Source: Victivallis vadensis
Lineage (GTDB): Bacteria > Verrucomicrobiota > Lentisphaeria > Victivallales > Victivallaceae
NCBI RefSeq assembly: GCF_003096415.1
Contig: NZ_QEKH01000016.1
Span: forward strand, 1-64,000
Reading direction: 5' to 3'
DNA: 64,000 nt
Made by a program: the position numbers and the translations under genes. This document shows, in pieces, positions 42,106 through 51,622 of the stretch. The stretch's first letter is position 1. Each line of letters begins with the position of its first letter. The notes below the pieces were generated by a model. It was not told the DNA's origin. It made no database searches and saw nothing but the letters and a program-made list of their open reading frames with translations.

Positions 42106-44916
42106 ATGGATATCATCGCCAACTGGATCTGGTCCGACGACTCCGACGGCCGCGGCTACAACCTCTGCTCCATCTTCCGCCGCGATTTCCGCCTGGCCGC
42201 GCTGCCTGTTACCGCCCGCCTCGCCGTCACCGCCGACAGTTTCTACCGGCTCAAAGTCAACGGCCAATGGCTCAACGACGGCCCCTGCCGCAGCTGGCCC
42301 GGCCACTGTCAGTACGATGTTTACGATCTTGACGGCATCCTTCGTGCCGGAGCCAACCACATCGAAGCGGTCGTCCGCTATTTCGGCTGCGGCGATTTCC
42401 ACCGCCTGCCGCAGCGCGCCGGTTTTCTCGCCCAGCTTGAAGCCGCCGACTCCGACGGCAACGTCACCGTAATCGGCACTGATACCGAGTGGGTCGCCGC
42501 CGAAATGCCCCAGCTGCGGCGCAACGTTCCCAAGATTTCGATCCAGCAGCCGCCTTTTGAGTGTTTCGACAACTCCGAGCCGGAAGCGCCGGTGTGGCGC
42601 AAGGCCGTGCTGGTCGCCCCGGCGGAGGGCGGCCCGTGGAAGGAGCTGAAGGAACGCGACTGCCGGCTGCTTTCCCGCCGCGAATTCCTGTTCCGGGATT
42701 TCGTATCGGCTCACCGGGTGATGCCGGCGTATTCCACGGTGGCGGTTGCGCCTCACGCGCTGCTGTTTCCCGGCGATACGACCGTCAATACCAGTGACGT
42801 GCTGCCGCTGCTGATCGCCTTTGAGATCGATTCGCCGCGCTGTCAGGAGGTGGTGATCGCGCGGGAAGGCGTGAATGTCTCCGTGAACGGACGCAGTGCG
42901 GACGGCGGAGCGTGGCACTTCAACGAAGGCGGCAATTTTGTGGTGCTCGCCCCGGAGAACCTGAACGGGCACTGCGCCCTTTACGGCATCGGCTTTCCGC
43001 CGGAATCCGGCCTGACCGCGGAAGCGGTCCGCGACGCGGTGCTGGTGCGTTTCCCGAAACTTGCCCGGCTCGCCCCCGACCGGCCGTTCTGTACGCTGAA
43101 TGCGCAGTTTCAGCAGAGCGTCCGGGAGTTTCAGCCATTGGCCGCCGGGGCGCTGAAGTTGCCGGAGCGGGAAGCGTTCCTGAAGGAGTTCCCGCAGGCG
43201 GAGCCGCTGGCCGCCGGGGCGCTGGTCGACGACGACGCCCACCTCTCTTTCGTGCTGCGCCGGGCGGAACCGGTGCAGCCGGGGGATGTGACCGATCCGG
43301 AATTCATTCTCTACCCGGACGACTGCTGCGCGGTGATCCGGCCGGTCGAAGGGCGCGACATTGAGTTGTGTTTCGACCTCGGCGAGCAGAACATCGGCTG
43401 CTGGAACTTTTCGCTGTTCGCCGCCGCCGGAACTGTCGTCGACGTGGCGGCGATCGAATACAAAACGCCGAACGGAGCATTGCAGCACACCGGGCCGGGC
43501 TGCCGCAATTCGATGCGCTATATCTGCCGCGAGGGGATCAACCGCTATACCGCGATGCAGCGGCGCAGCGGGCGCTACGTGTATGTGACGCTGCGGAACA
43601 TGACCGCGCCGGTGCGCTTCCAGTCGTTCCGGCTGGTGGAGTCGACCTATCCGGTGGTTCCGGCCGGTTCCTTCCATTGCAGCGATCCCGCGATGAACCG
43701 GATCTATGAGATTTCGCAGCGGACTTTGAAGCTCTGCATGGAGGATACCTTCACCGACTGCCCGCTCTACGAACAGACGCTCTGGGTCGGGGACGCCCGC
43801 AGCGAATCGCTGTTCGCGATGTCCTCTTTCGGCGCATACGACCTGGTGCGCCGCTGCATCCGGCTGGCGGGGCAGTCGCTGGACGATATGCCGATGGTGC
43901 TCTCGCAGGTGCCGACCGGCTGGAGCTGCATTATCCCGGCATGGAGTTTCATGTGGAGCTATTCCGTCTACGACTACTGGTTCGAGACCGGAGACGAGGA
44001 GTTCCTGCGGGAAGTGTGGCCGATGGTGAAGAAGAATCTGGAGGGAGCCGCCGCCTGCGTCGATCCGGAGACGGGGCTTTTCTCCGCTCCCGACTGGAAC
44101 TTCTTCGACTGGAACCGGACCGATTGCGGCCACCGCATCATGCTGTACAACTCCTTCTTCCACGCCGAGGCGCTGCGCACGGCGGCGGAACTCGCCCCGG
44201 TCGCCGGGGAGCCGGAGCTGGCCGAGGGCTGGCTGGCGCAGCGCCGCAACCTGATCGACGCGCTGAACCGGGTGTGGGACGCGCGGCGGCTGGCGTGGCC
44301 GGATTCCATTCACGAGGACGGCACGCTCTCCGGAGACGTGAGCATCCATACCAGCATGCTGGCCGCGCTGTTCGATGCGGCGTGGCCAGAGCATCAGGCG
44401 GCGGTGCGCGCCAACACTGTGACGCCGCGCTCAGAACTGTTCAAGGTGGTTTCGCCCTTTGCGCTGTTCTACCTCTATGCGGCGTTGGAAAAGCTCGGCT
44501 TGCCGGGCGAGATTCTCGACGCGATCGGGCGCGACTACCGCCCGATGCTGGAAGTGGGCGCGACGACGGTGTGGGAAAACATTTCGCTGCACTTCAATCC
44601 CGACAGTGATTTCCCGACCCGGAGCCATTGTCACGCCTGGTCGGCGGCGCCGCTGTACTTCCTGCCGCGGCTGGCGCTGGGGATCATCCCCGCCGGGCCG
44701 GGCTGCCGCAAGATTCTGATTTCTCCGGTGGTGAACCGTTTCGAGTACGCCTCCGGCACCCGTCCCACGATCCACGGCCGGGTCGGGGTGCGCTGGAAAA
44801 AGCAGGGGCGCGAGCTTCATATTCAGGTGACGGCTCCGGCGGAGATCGAAGTCGAGTTTCTGCCCAACGACACGACCTTCGATTTTGAAGTGATCCTGAG
44901 CCGTTCGGCGGAGTGA
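42106..44916 (+). CDS. GH78 alpha-L-rhamnosidase
   Basis: A 936-aa enzyme expected to release terminal alpha-L-rhamnose from pectic or glycosidic substrates. It has N-terminal lectin-like beta domains (F-Y-R-L-K-V-N-G-Q-W near residue 50), a jelly-roll (about 390-540), the (alpha/alpha)6 catalytic barrel from about 550 and a C-terminal beta sandwich. The GH78 active-site block is intact: F-T-D-C-P-L-Y-E-Q-T-L-W-V-G-D-A-R, with its acidic residues. No signal peptide is present, so it acts in the cytoplasm on imported oligosaccharides. ATG 42106 follows GGGAGAG. It starts directly after a family B repeat whose T-rich tail may limit read-through. Together with the PL11 lyase it points to rhamnogalacturonan use. 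Confidence 0.9.
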   Translation: MDIIANWIWSDDSDGRGYNLCSIFRRDFRLAALPVTARLAVTADSFYRLKVNGQWLNDGPCRSWPGHCQYDVYDLDGILRAGANHIEAVVRYFGCGDFHRLPQRAGFLAQLEAADSDGNVTVIGTDTEWVAAEMPQLRRNVPKISIQQPPFECFDNSEPEAPVWRKAVLVAPAEGGPWKELKERDCRLLSRREFLFRDFVSAHRVMPAYSTVAVAPHALLFPGDTTVNTSDVLPLLIAFEIDSPRCQEVVIAREGVNVSVNGRSADGGAWHFNEGGNFVVLAPENLNGHCALYGIGFPPESGLTAEAVRDAVLVRFPKLARLAPDRPFCTLNAQFQQSVREFQPLAAGALKLPEREAFLKEFPQAEPLAAGALVDDDAHLSFVLRRAEPVQPGDVTDPEFILYPDDCCAVIRPVEGRDIELCFDLGEQNIGCWNFSLFAAAGTVVDVAAIEYKTPNGALQHTGPGCRNSMRYICREGINRYTAMQRRSGRYVYVTLRNMTAPVRFQSFRLVESTYPVVPAGSFHCSDPAMNRIYEISQRTLKLCMEDTFTDCPLYEQTLWVGDARSESLFAMSSFGAYDLVRRCIRLAGQSLDDMPMVLSQVPTGWSCIIPAWSFMWSYSVYDYWFETGDEEFLREVWPMVKKNLEGAAACVDPETGLFSAPDWNFFDWNRTDCGHRIMLYNSFFHAEALRTAAELAPVAGEPELAEGWLAQRRNLIDALNRVWDARRLAWPDSIHEDGTLSGDVSIHTSMLAALFDAAWPEHQAAVRANTVTPRSELFKVVSPFALFYLYAALEKLGLPGEILDAIGRDYRPMLEVGATTVWENISLHFNPDSDFPTRSHCHAWSAAPLYFLPRLALGIIPAGPGCRKILISPVVNRFEYASGTRPTIHGRVGVRWKKQGRELHIQVTAPAEIEVEFLPNDTTFDFEVILSRSAE

Positions 44917-44918
44917 GC

Positions 44919-45680
44919 CTACAGCCGTCCCGAATAGCAGCGGGTCGCGTTGTTCCAGCGGAGCTGTCCGTTTTCGGCGTACCGGTCGAACAGGGCGCCG
45001 AGTTCTTCCACGAAAGGCCGGTACTGCGGGGCATCGGGGCGCGGAGCGTAGGAGCTGGACAGATTGCGCCCGAGAAAGGTTTCCCGATCCATCCACAACG
45101 GATTCGGGAACTCCCGGCTTTCGAATTTTCCGGCGAAAAACTCCGAAACCGCCTCTTTCCCGGAACGGCTGGAGTGGCCGGAGAAACCGGTGAAATCCGG
45201 GCAGTGCTTCCGGCAGATTTCCCGGCATTCCGCCATGAGCGGGTCTGTCTCGATCCGGCTGTTCCAGATCAGGATCACCGGACCGCCGCTCCGCAGGATG
45301 CGGCGGCACTCCTCCCGGAACTGCACCGGGTCGAACCAGTGGAACGCCTGTACCGCAAAGACCGCGTCGACGCTTCCCGCCGCCAGCGTGGTGCGTTCGG
45401 CGGCGCCGACGACGGAGACGAAGCCGGGCATTCCGCCCAGCTCGCGTTCCGCCTGCTTGCGCATATCGGCGTTGGGTTCGACTGCGTAAAGGCGGCGTAT
45501 TCCCTGTTCCAGCAGCAGCCGCGCGAAAATGCCGGTGCCGGAACCGATTTCGGCGGCGACGGTGTCGGGTCCGACGCCGGGAAAGGTTTTCAGGCAGTCG
45601 AAAAGCGCCGCCGGGTAGCCGGGGCGGTAACGGCGGTAGACCTCGCCGAGGCCGGTGAATTTTTCAGTGTTGTCCTGCAT
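44919..45680 (-). CDS. Class I SAM-dependent methyltransferase
   Basis: A 253-aa methyltransferase. Motif I is A-A-E-I-G-S-G-T-G-I-F-A near residue 42, V-E-P-N-A-D-M forms motif II, F-A-V-Q-A-F-H-W-F-D corresponds to motif IV and L-R-S-G-G-P-V-I-L-I-W-N to the following strand. This is the Methyltransf_11/UbiE-like layout with the H-W-F-D variant common in proteins annotated only as methyltransferases. Substrate unknown. It converges on the GH78 gene with 2 bp between the stops. Confidence 0.85.
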   Translation of the reverse strand: MQDNTEKFTGLGEVYRRYRPGYPAALFDCLKTFPGVGPDTVAAEIGSGTGIFARLLLEQGIRRLYAVEPNADMRKQAERELGGMPGFVSVVGAAERTTLAAGSVDAVFAVQAFHWFDPVQFREECRRILRSGGPVILIWNSRIETDPLMAECREICRKHCPDFTGFSGHSSRSGKEAVSEFFAGKFESREFPNPLWMDRETFLGRNLSSSYAPRPDAPQYRPFVEELGALFDRYAENGQLRWNNATRCYSGRL

Positions 45681-45715
45681 GTGTATCGTCCTGTTCTGTT
45701 GTTTTTTTCAAAAAA

Positions 45716-46036
45716 AACACTTTACGCCGTGAGGGACGCTCTCGCGCCCGCGTGGCGGCGTCTGCAATTAGGATGTGCTGTTGACGCCCCTCGCGGCGGC
45801 TCCGCGCGCTGAACCGATCACTCAAAGGCGCTTTGCTTCTTTGAATGATCGCGCGCTCCGCCGGGTGGTACTGTTTCGGTTGCGGTCGGCATTCGCCGGC
45901 CTTACATTTCGAAGGTTCCGGGAGCCGCGCCTGCGCGCTCCCTCCGCCTTCGACCAGCGCTTCTCCGCCGGACCAAGCCCGGCAAGCTGCCGGTGGCGAC
46001 GCCGCTGCGCGGCTGTTCTTTTTAAGTTTTATTTTT
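45716..46036 (+). repeat. Family B structured GC-rich repeat
   Basis: A forward copy of the element also present in reverse at 41330-41650. Hairpins in order: GATCACTCAAAG/CTTTGAATGATC (one mismatch), GGTCGGC-ATTC-GCCGGCC, CGAAGG...CCTTCG enclosing GGGAGC/GCTCCC, CCGGCA-AGC-TGCCGG, and GCCGC-TGC-GCGGC followed by a T-rich tail that ends at the zwf stop codon. No gene is present in 45681-46036. Confidence 0.8.
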
Positions 46037-47521
46037 TCAGAGTTCGCGCCATTCGCGGTTGTCCAGAAACAGCATCCGGTTCGCTTCCGTCGGCCCGTCG
46101 CTGCCGGGCGCATAGGTGACCAGCGGGCAGTCATGCTGCCAGTTTTCCAGCACCGGCGTAAACAGCTTCCAGCTCTCCGCGATTACGTCGCTGCGGATGA
46201 ACAACGTCTGGTCGCCGAGCATCGCGTCCAGCAGCAGCCGCTCGTATGCTTCGAAGCTCTCCCCGCCCGGAAGTTCGGAGTAGCGGAAGTTCAGGCTCAA
46301 GCCCCCCATGCAGAGCTTCGGGCCGGGCTGTTTGGCCTGGATCGTCAGCTCCATCCCCTCGTCCGGCTGCACTTTCAATACCAGCGTGTCCGGCTGCATG
46401 TCGCTCGCCTTGATCGGCGCGAAAATCGAGTGCGGAATCGTCTTGAACACGATCGCGATCTCGCTCTTACGCTTCGCCAGCTTCTTCCCGGAACGCAGGT
46501 AGAACGGCACCCCGCTCCACCGCCAGTTGTCGATCATCAGCTTGGCCGCCACATAGGTTTCCGTGGTCGAGTCCGGCTTGACTCCGGGTTCGTCAAGATA
46601 TCCCTGATACTGGGCGCGTACCACCGAATCGTGCAGATGTTTGAGGTCGAAGGGACGGATCGACTGGATCAGCTTCACCTTTTCATCGCGCACCGCGTCC
46701 GCCGAAAACGAGCTGGGCATCTCCATCGCCGCCATCGCCAGCATTTCGAGCATGTGGTTCTGGAACATGTCGCGCAGCAGGCCGGACTGGTCGTAGTAGC
46801 CGGCCCGGTGCTCCACCCCGAGGGTTTCGGCGACGGTGAGCTGGATGTGGTCGATGTAATGGCTGTTCCAGACCGGCTCGAAGATCAGGTTCGCGAAGCG
46901 GAGCATCATGATGTTCTGCACCGTGTCCTTGCCCAGATAGTGGTCGATCCGGTAGATCTGGTCCTCTTTGAGATAGCGGTGCAGCTGGATATCCAGTTCT
47001 TCGGCGGAGGCGGTGTCGCGGCCGAAAGGCTTTTCCAGCACCACGTGCCGCCACGAACTGCCGTCCTCCGGTTCGGTGAGCTGGCCGGTCGCGTAAAGCT
47101 GTTCGATGATGGCGGGATAGAGCGCCGCGGGCATCGCCAGATAGATGGTGCGGTTGGCGGGAAGTTCGCTGCCTTTTTCCAGCTCGTCGAGCCGTTGTCC
47201 GAGGGCGTGGTAGTTTTCGGCCCTGTTGTAGTCGAGTCCATGGTAGTGGATGCGCCGCAGGAATTCGTTCAGCTCCGCATCGGTGCCGCCGGTGAGTTCG
47301 GGGCGGATGTGGTCGCGGAAGCCGTCGTCGCTGTAGGCGGTGCGGGCGCAGCCGACGATCCGGGACTCCTCATGGAGCAGCCCGCGCCGGAACAGGTGGT
47401 ACAGCGCCGGATAGAGTTTGCGCCTGGCGAGGTCGCCGGAAGCGCCGAAGATGACCAAAGTTCCGGGGGCCGGGCTGACTTCGATGCAGAAATTGCCGCG
47501 CCAGTAGTTGCTTTCCAGCAT
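46037..47521 (-). CDS. zwf: Glucose-6-phosphate 1-dehydrogenase
   Basis: A 494-aa enzyme that oxidises glucose 6-phosphate to 6-phosphogluconolactone with NAD(P), opening the oxidative pentose-phosphate pathway. The N-terminal dinucleotide fold begins G-A-S-G-D-L-A-R-R-K-L-Y-P-A-L near residue 28. The substrate and catalytic motif R-I-D-H-Y-L-G-K-D-T-V-Q-N is near residue 180, and E-K-P-F-G-R-D is also present. Full length. Upstream on the minus strand TTGAAA-N16-TATTTT (about 47570-47605) may be its promoter. A family B repeat abuts its stop. Confidence 0.95.
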   Translation of the reverse strand: MLESNYWRGNFCIEVSPAPGTLVIFGASGDLARRKLYPALYHLFRRGLLHEESRIVGCARTAYSDDGFRDHIRPELTGGTDAELNEFLRRIHYHGLDYNRAENYHALGQRLDELEKGSELPANRTIYLAMPAALYPAIIEQLYATGQLTEPEDGSSWRHVVLEKPFGRDTASAEELDIQLHRYLKEDQIYRIDHYLGKDTVQNIMMLRFANLIFEPVWNSHYIDHIQLTVAETLGVEHRAGYYDQSGLLRDMFQNHMLEMLAMAAMEMPSSFSADAVRDEKVKLIQSIRPFDLKHLHDSVVRAQYQGYLDEPGVKPDSTTETYVAAKLMIDNWRWSGVPFYLRSGKKLAKRKSEIAIVFKTIPHSIFAPIKASDMQPDTLVLKVQPDEGMELTIQAKQPGPKLCMGGLSLNFRYSELPGGESFEAYERLLLDAMLGDQTLFIRSDVIAESWKLFTPVLENWQHDCPLVTYAPGSDGPTEANRMLFLDNREWREL

Positions 47522-47643
47522 AATTGATTCTCCTCAGAGGTTATCGACTGTCAATCATAGTTCTCCATATGTTTTAAAATAGCCGGATCGGCGTTTTTTT
47601 CAATGGTTTTACGGAATTATTTGCTCCCGGAACGGTTTGAATC

Positions 47644-47672
47644 TTGAAAACCTTCCCGGCCGGTGGTATTTT
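47644..47672 (+). promoter_or_regulatory. Promoter of the lipoprotein gene
   Basis: TTGAAA (47644-47649) and TATTTT (47667-47672), 17-bp spacer, 30 bp before the chosen start. Confidence 0.5.
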
Positions 47673-47702
47673 TCAGTCTGTATGTTTACGATGAGGAACG
47701 GT

Positions 47703-48932
47703 ATGCTGAAACGGTTGTTGACGGGAATCTCGCTTCTGCTGCTGGCCGGCTGCGGCCCGCTTCCCGCCTGGCGTCTGCCCGCGTCCGCTCCTGCGGAAGA
47801 GCAAATGCCGGAGGCGGAGGCGACTCCCGCCCCCGGCCCCTCGGCGGCGGTGGAGGAAATACCGTTGCCCGTGACTCCGGCGGCTGTTCCGGTACCGGAG
47901 CCGGAGGTGGAGGTGGAGCCGCCTCCGCTGCGCGCGGTGTTCCCGCTGGCGCAGGCGCTTCGGGAGGCGCGCTACAACCTGCTGGAGATCCTGACGGTCG
48001 AATCGCTGCAGGAGCTGGCCGGCGAACACGTCGAAAACCGCAAACTGCTGCTGCTGCCCGATATCATCTCTTCCTTGCGGAGCACTCCGGCGCAGTACTG
48101 GCCGGACGGCGACCCGCGTCTGCGTTATCTCGACGATGCGATCGCCTATAATTATTTGTTGAGCCTCCCCGACAACGCGGATATGGCGCGGGCGAGGAAC
48201 AGCCGGGCGGGGCAGTTGCTGGATTATTCCCAACTGGCGCTCTGGTCGCGGCTGGCGGCGGTGCGCGAAGCGATCGGACTGGAGGACGAGGCGCGGCTTC
48301 CCGACCTGCGCCGGGAGGAAAACTCGCTGCTGATGGAGTTGCGCCTCGCAACCGGTTTGCCGACGGCGGAGTTGGAAAAGATCGATTTTTCCACGCTGGC
48401 CGAGGTCCGGCCCGTGGCGGCGGAGCCGGCGGCGCTCCAGCGGTACGCGGCGATGAACCGGTCGGAATCGGCGGGAACATCGTTTTCGGCGTCGTTCCCG
48501 GAACTGGTCCGGAAGCTCTACCGGTTCGACCGGGCCGCCGAACTGCTGCTGGCGGAGTCGCTGTTCCGGCTGCCGCGCAAGCTCGACGGCCTGCGGCTGA
48601 ACGATCCGGCGGCGGACCTGCGCGGGATTGCGGCGCTGGCCTGTGCTGTCGGAGCCGCGTTCGAGGTGGAACTGGACTGGCGGAGCTTGAACCGCGCCTA
48701 CGACGAATACCGGCTGCACTCGCTTGCCGTGGAAGTCGATCCCGCCAACCGCACTGCCCGGATCAAGGCGAACGAGGCGCGGCTTGCCTGGCGGCTGGCA
48801 TGGTACCGGCTGCTGACCGACCTGGGCGTACCGGATGTTACCGGCGCATTGCCGGAACACTTCCCCGCACCCGGCGGCGAGGCGAAACGCGAATCGCGCC
48901 TGCTGGAACTGCTCGACCGGCAGCAGCCGTAG
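47703..48932 (+). CDS. Predicted lipoprotein, helical, possibly TolC-like
   Basis: A 409-aa exported lipoprotein. The signal MLKRLLTGISLLLLAGC ends in a lipobox L-L-A-G-C. A Pro/Glu/Ala-rich linker (about 25-75) follows, then long amphipathic helices. The repeated R-R-E-E-N-S-L-L-M-E-L-R-L-A-T-G-L-P and an A-x-A-Y-N-Y-L-L segment vaguely recall the coiled-coil half of TolC-type outer-membrane factors, but no beta-barrel strands are obvious and it could equally be a periplasmic structural protein. Start 47703 has GAGGAACGG upstream. It stands alone with its own promoter. Confidence 0.72.
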   Translation: MLKRLLTGISLLLLAGCGPLPAWRLPASAPAEEQMPEAEATPAPGPSAAVEEIPLPVTPAAVPVPEPEVEVEPPPLRAVFPLAQALREARYNLLEILTVESLQELAGEHVENRKLLLLPDIISSLRSTPAQYWPDGDPRLRYLDDAIAYNYLLSLPDNADMARARNSRAGQLLDYSQLALWSRLAAVREAIGLEDEARLPDLRREENSLLMELRLATGLPTAELEKIDFSTLAEVRPVAAEPAALQRYAAMNRSESAGTSFSASFPELVRKLYRFDRAAELLLAESLFRLPRKLDGLRLNDPAADLRGIAALACAVGAAFEVELDWRSLNRAYDEYRLHSLAVEVDPANRTARIKANEARLAWRLAWYRLLTDLGVPDVTGALPEHFPAPGGEAKRESRLLELLDRQQP

Positions 48933-49044
48933 GCTTTTACAACATTCTTTCGAGAAATTCTGTGATTTATTCGAGTTTGGATCAATCTGGATCATTTTTT
49001 GTTGCACTTTTCCTCATTTCCTTTCCTCCGCTCTTTCCTTTCGC

Positions 49045-49073
49045 TTGCAAGAATCTTCAAACGGAAGTATAAT
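49045..49073 (+). promoter_or_regulatory. Promoter of the MFS transporter gene
   Basis: TTGCAA (49045-49050) and TATAAT (49068-49073), 17-bp spacer. GGGAGG lies between it and the ATG at 49097. Confidence 0.7.
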
Positions 49074-49096
49074 GATGATATTTCGGGAGGGATTTC

Positions 49097-50491
49097 ATGG
49101 CAGAAGCAAAAGAACAGAAAATCTGGCGGGCGGGAACGCTTACTTACACGACAACCGGCATCATCTTGCTCTTCATCTGGTTGCTCTGGGGCGATTTCGC
49201 GTGGGGTCTGAAAGAGCGGTCGGTCGGGTATGTCGCGGGGCTGATGGTGAAGTCCTTCGGGATATCCGACTTCGTTTACACGGTGATGATGGTCTCGTTT
49301 CCGTGTTTTACGAATATCTTCCTGATGCCGATCATCAGCTACCGGTCCGACCGGCACCGCGGCAAGTGGGGGCGGCGCATCCCGTTCCTGATGAAGACCA
49401 CGCCGTTTGTGGTGGTCGGCCTGATCGGGCTCGGCTTCACGCCGATGCTGGGCAACTGGCTTTCCGCCCATATCGGGGCCGACCGGCTTTCCGTGAATAT
49501 GGCTTCGCTGCTGGTGTTCGGCTTCTTCTGGATTCTGCTCGACTTCGGAACCACGCTGACCAATGCGATCTTCGTCGCGCTGGCCAACGATGTGGTGCCG
49601 ACCGCGCTGATCGGCCGCTTTCTCGCGCTGTTCCGGGCGGTCAGTCTGATCTGCGCGATGCTCTTTAACGCATTCCTGCTCGGCCACGCCGAAACCCATT
49701 CGATGTGGATTTTCATCTCACTGGGCATTTTCTACTGCATCGGACTTTACTCCATCTGCCTCAAGGTCAAAGAGGGGAAGTATCCGCCGCCGGTCGATGA
49801 CGGCAGCGACGACCACCGCCGCAGTTTTTTCAGCGCGGTCCGGGTCTATTTCCGGGAATGTTTCTCCATGCCCTACTACCGCTGGGTGATCCTGGCGCAG
49901 GTGTGCTGCTCGCACTCGGTGCTGCCGCTCAACACTTTCGTGATCTTCTACGCCAAAGACCTCGGGCTCAGCATGGGGACGTTCGGCAAGATCACCGCGG
50001 GCATCTTCCTGACGGCGGTGATCATGAGCTTCGCGCTCGGTTTCCTGTCGGATAAATTCCACCCGATCCGCACCGGCATCGCCAGCATGTCGCTGCTGCT
50101 GGTGGTGCAGGTCGTCGCATGGCTGGTGATCCGCGACATCACCACGTTCGTGATCTTCTTCGTGGCCCACGAGCTGACCATCATGGCTTTCAATACCCTG
50201 ATGGCCTCCTATACGCAGCGATTGTTCCCGAAGGCGCTTTACGCCCAGTTCAACTCCGCGCTCCAGATGCTGCTGGCGATCGCCGCGGTGCTGATCGCGC
50301 CGGTGGTCGGCGTGATTCTGGACGGGCTCGACCACAACTACGTGTATGTGTTCATCCTCGGCGCGGCAATCGGCGTGGTCGGGCTGTTCTCGCTGTTCAA
50401 GGTCTACCGCTATTACCTGAAGTACGGCGGCGATGAAAATTATCAGGCTCCGCTGCCGGAAGCGCACGCCTCAAAGGAGGAGGCGGCCTGA
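49097..50491 (+). CDS. MFS / GPH-type sugar transporter
   Basis: A 464-aa inner-membrane protein with about twelve hydrophobic spans. The cytoplasmic loop between spans 2 and 3 reads Y-R-S-D-R-H-R-G-K-W-G-R-R-I-P-F, matching the D-R-x-x-x-x-G-R-R-x-P motif of glycoside-pentoside-hexuronide:cation symporters. Opposite it and facing the other way are a LacI regulator and a DapA-family lyase, so it may bring in the sugar acid or glycoside that this group degrades. Substrate not determinable. Stops of this gene and the LacI gene converge within 15 bp. Confidence 0.82.
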   Translation: MAEAKEQKIWRAGTLTYTTTGIILLFIWLLWGDFAWGLKERSVGYVAGLMVKSFGISDFVYTVMMVSFPCFTNIFLMPIISYRSDRHRGKWGRRIPFLMKTTPFVVVGLIGLGFTPMLGNWLSAHIGADRLSVNMASLLVFGFFWILLDFGTTLTNAIFVALANDVVPTALIGRFLALFRAVSLICAMLFNAFLLGHAETHSMWIFISLGIFYCIGLYSICLKVKEGKYPPPVDDGSDDHRRSFFSAVRVYFRECFSMPYYRWVILAQVCCSHSVLPLNTFVIFYAKDLGLSMGTFGKITAGIFLTAVIMSFALGFLSDKFHPIRTGIASMSLLLVVQVVAWLVIRDITTFVIFFVAHELTIMAFNTLMASYTQRLFPKALYAQFNSALQMLLAIAAVLIAPVVGVILDGLDHNYVYVFILGAAIGVVGLFSLFKVYRYYLKYGGDENYQAPLPEAHASKEEAA

Positions 50492-50506
50492 CGCCGCCGC
50501 GCCGGT

Positions 50507-51562
50507 TCAGGAGCGGAAAACGCCGGCCGGAGCGTCGCCTTCGATCAGGCGCGGCTCGATCACGATGTCGATCCGGTGCGGAGTATGCTCCTGCCCGGTC
50601 AGGCGCTGCAGCAGCTGTTCCACCGCCTGGCGGCCGATCGCGTCGCCGGGAATTTCGATGGTGGCGGGACGCGGCGACAGCCCTGCCAGCGCGGCGAGTT
50701 CGCCGTCGCAGCCGATGATCTCGAGGTCGCGGCCCGGCAGGAAGCCCAGCCGGGGCAGGATGCGGTAGAGCAGCGCGACCTGAAAATCCATCGGCACGAA
50801 AAATCCGGAGGGGCGGTCCGGCGCATTCAGGCAGGGGGCGATCAGCTCCTCAAGCGAGCGTTCCAGCGCGGCGAGGTCCGGTTCGGAGGAGGAAAGGTCG
50901 ATCGCGGCGCGGCGGGCGACGCAGAATTCAGTGCGGATTCCGGCTTTTTCCGCGAAAAACTGGAAATATTCGCCGCGGGTACGGATCGCGGTGATCTCCG
51001 GCAGCGCATTCACGTAAGCCAGGCGGCGGTGGCCCCGCCTGACCAGATAATCCAGCGCCAGCCGGGCGATGCGGTCGTTTCCGGCCAGCGCGGAGTCGCC
51101 GTTTTCGCTGTGCGAGGTGATCCAGCAGGCCGGGAAATCGGCGAGCGCCTCCACCAGCGCGCGGTCGGGAGTCTGTCCCGCGAGGATCAGCCCGTCCACC
51201 TTGTGCTGCCGCACCGCCGGGGGGAGTTCGCCGCCGGAGCGGACGATCCCGTGGATGCAGGAGAGATGGTTCTCGCGCGCGGCGCAGATCACCCCGTGAA
51301 AACTCTTCTGCGCGACCGACGAGTAGGTTAAAAAACAGTCCTCCGCCAACAGCAGCAGCGCGATCGCGCCGTGCCGGAGCCTGCGGCCGCCGGAGGCGGA
51401 ACGGCACTGTTCAGCGGGGTCTCCGCCGTGTTTGCGGATGGCCGTCTGCACTGCTTTTTCCAGCTCCGGCGAGACGCCGGGGCGGCGGTTCAATACGCGC
51501 GAAACCGTTGCGAGCGATACGCCCGCTTCGGCTGCGATCCTGCTGATGGGAATCTTTTTCAC
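50507..51562 (-). CDS. LacI-family transcriptional regulator
   Basis: A 351-aa regulator with the LacI helix-turn-helix I-P-I-S-R-I-A-A-E-A-G-V-S-L-A-T-V-S-R-V-L-N-R-R at the start and a sugar-binding sensor domain. The hinge is atypical: instead of the usual Y-x-P-N-x-x-A-R it has R-K-H-G-G-D-P-A-E-Q, with extra Ser/Gly/Arg residues. GTG 51562 with GGAG upstream is preferred to a TTG at 51598. It lies 60 bp downstream of the DapA-family gene on the same strand and probably shares the promoter at 52692-52720, whose spacer contains a palindrome that could be its operator. Confidence 0.87.
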   Translation of the reverse strand: MKKIPISRIAAEAGVSLATVSRVLNRRPGVSPELEKAVQTAIRKHGGDPAEQCRSASGGRRLRHGAIALLLLAEDCFLTYSSVAQKSFHGVICAARENHLSCIHGIVRSGGELPPAVRQHKVDGLILAGQTPDRALVEALADFPACWITSHSENGDSALAGNDRIARLALDYLVRRGHRRLAYVNALPEITAIRTRGEYFQFFAEKAGIRTEFCVARRAAIDLSSSEPDLAALERSLEELIAPCLNAPDRPSGFFVPMDFQVALLYRILPRLGFLPGRDLEIIGCDGELAALAGLSPRPATIEIPGDAIGRQAVEQLLQRLTGQEHTPHRIDIVIEPRLIEGDAPAGVFRS

Positions 51563-51622
51563 GAGGCTCCGTCGGGTTGTGAATCTTTGCTTTATCAAAA
51601 AATACTTGCGGTTTGCCGTTTT

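Noticed and set aside
41700-42332. Plus-strand frames through 41700-42472 (210 and 230 residues)
   Set aside because: They translate the family B repeats and then run out of phase into the GH78 gene.
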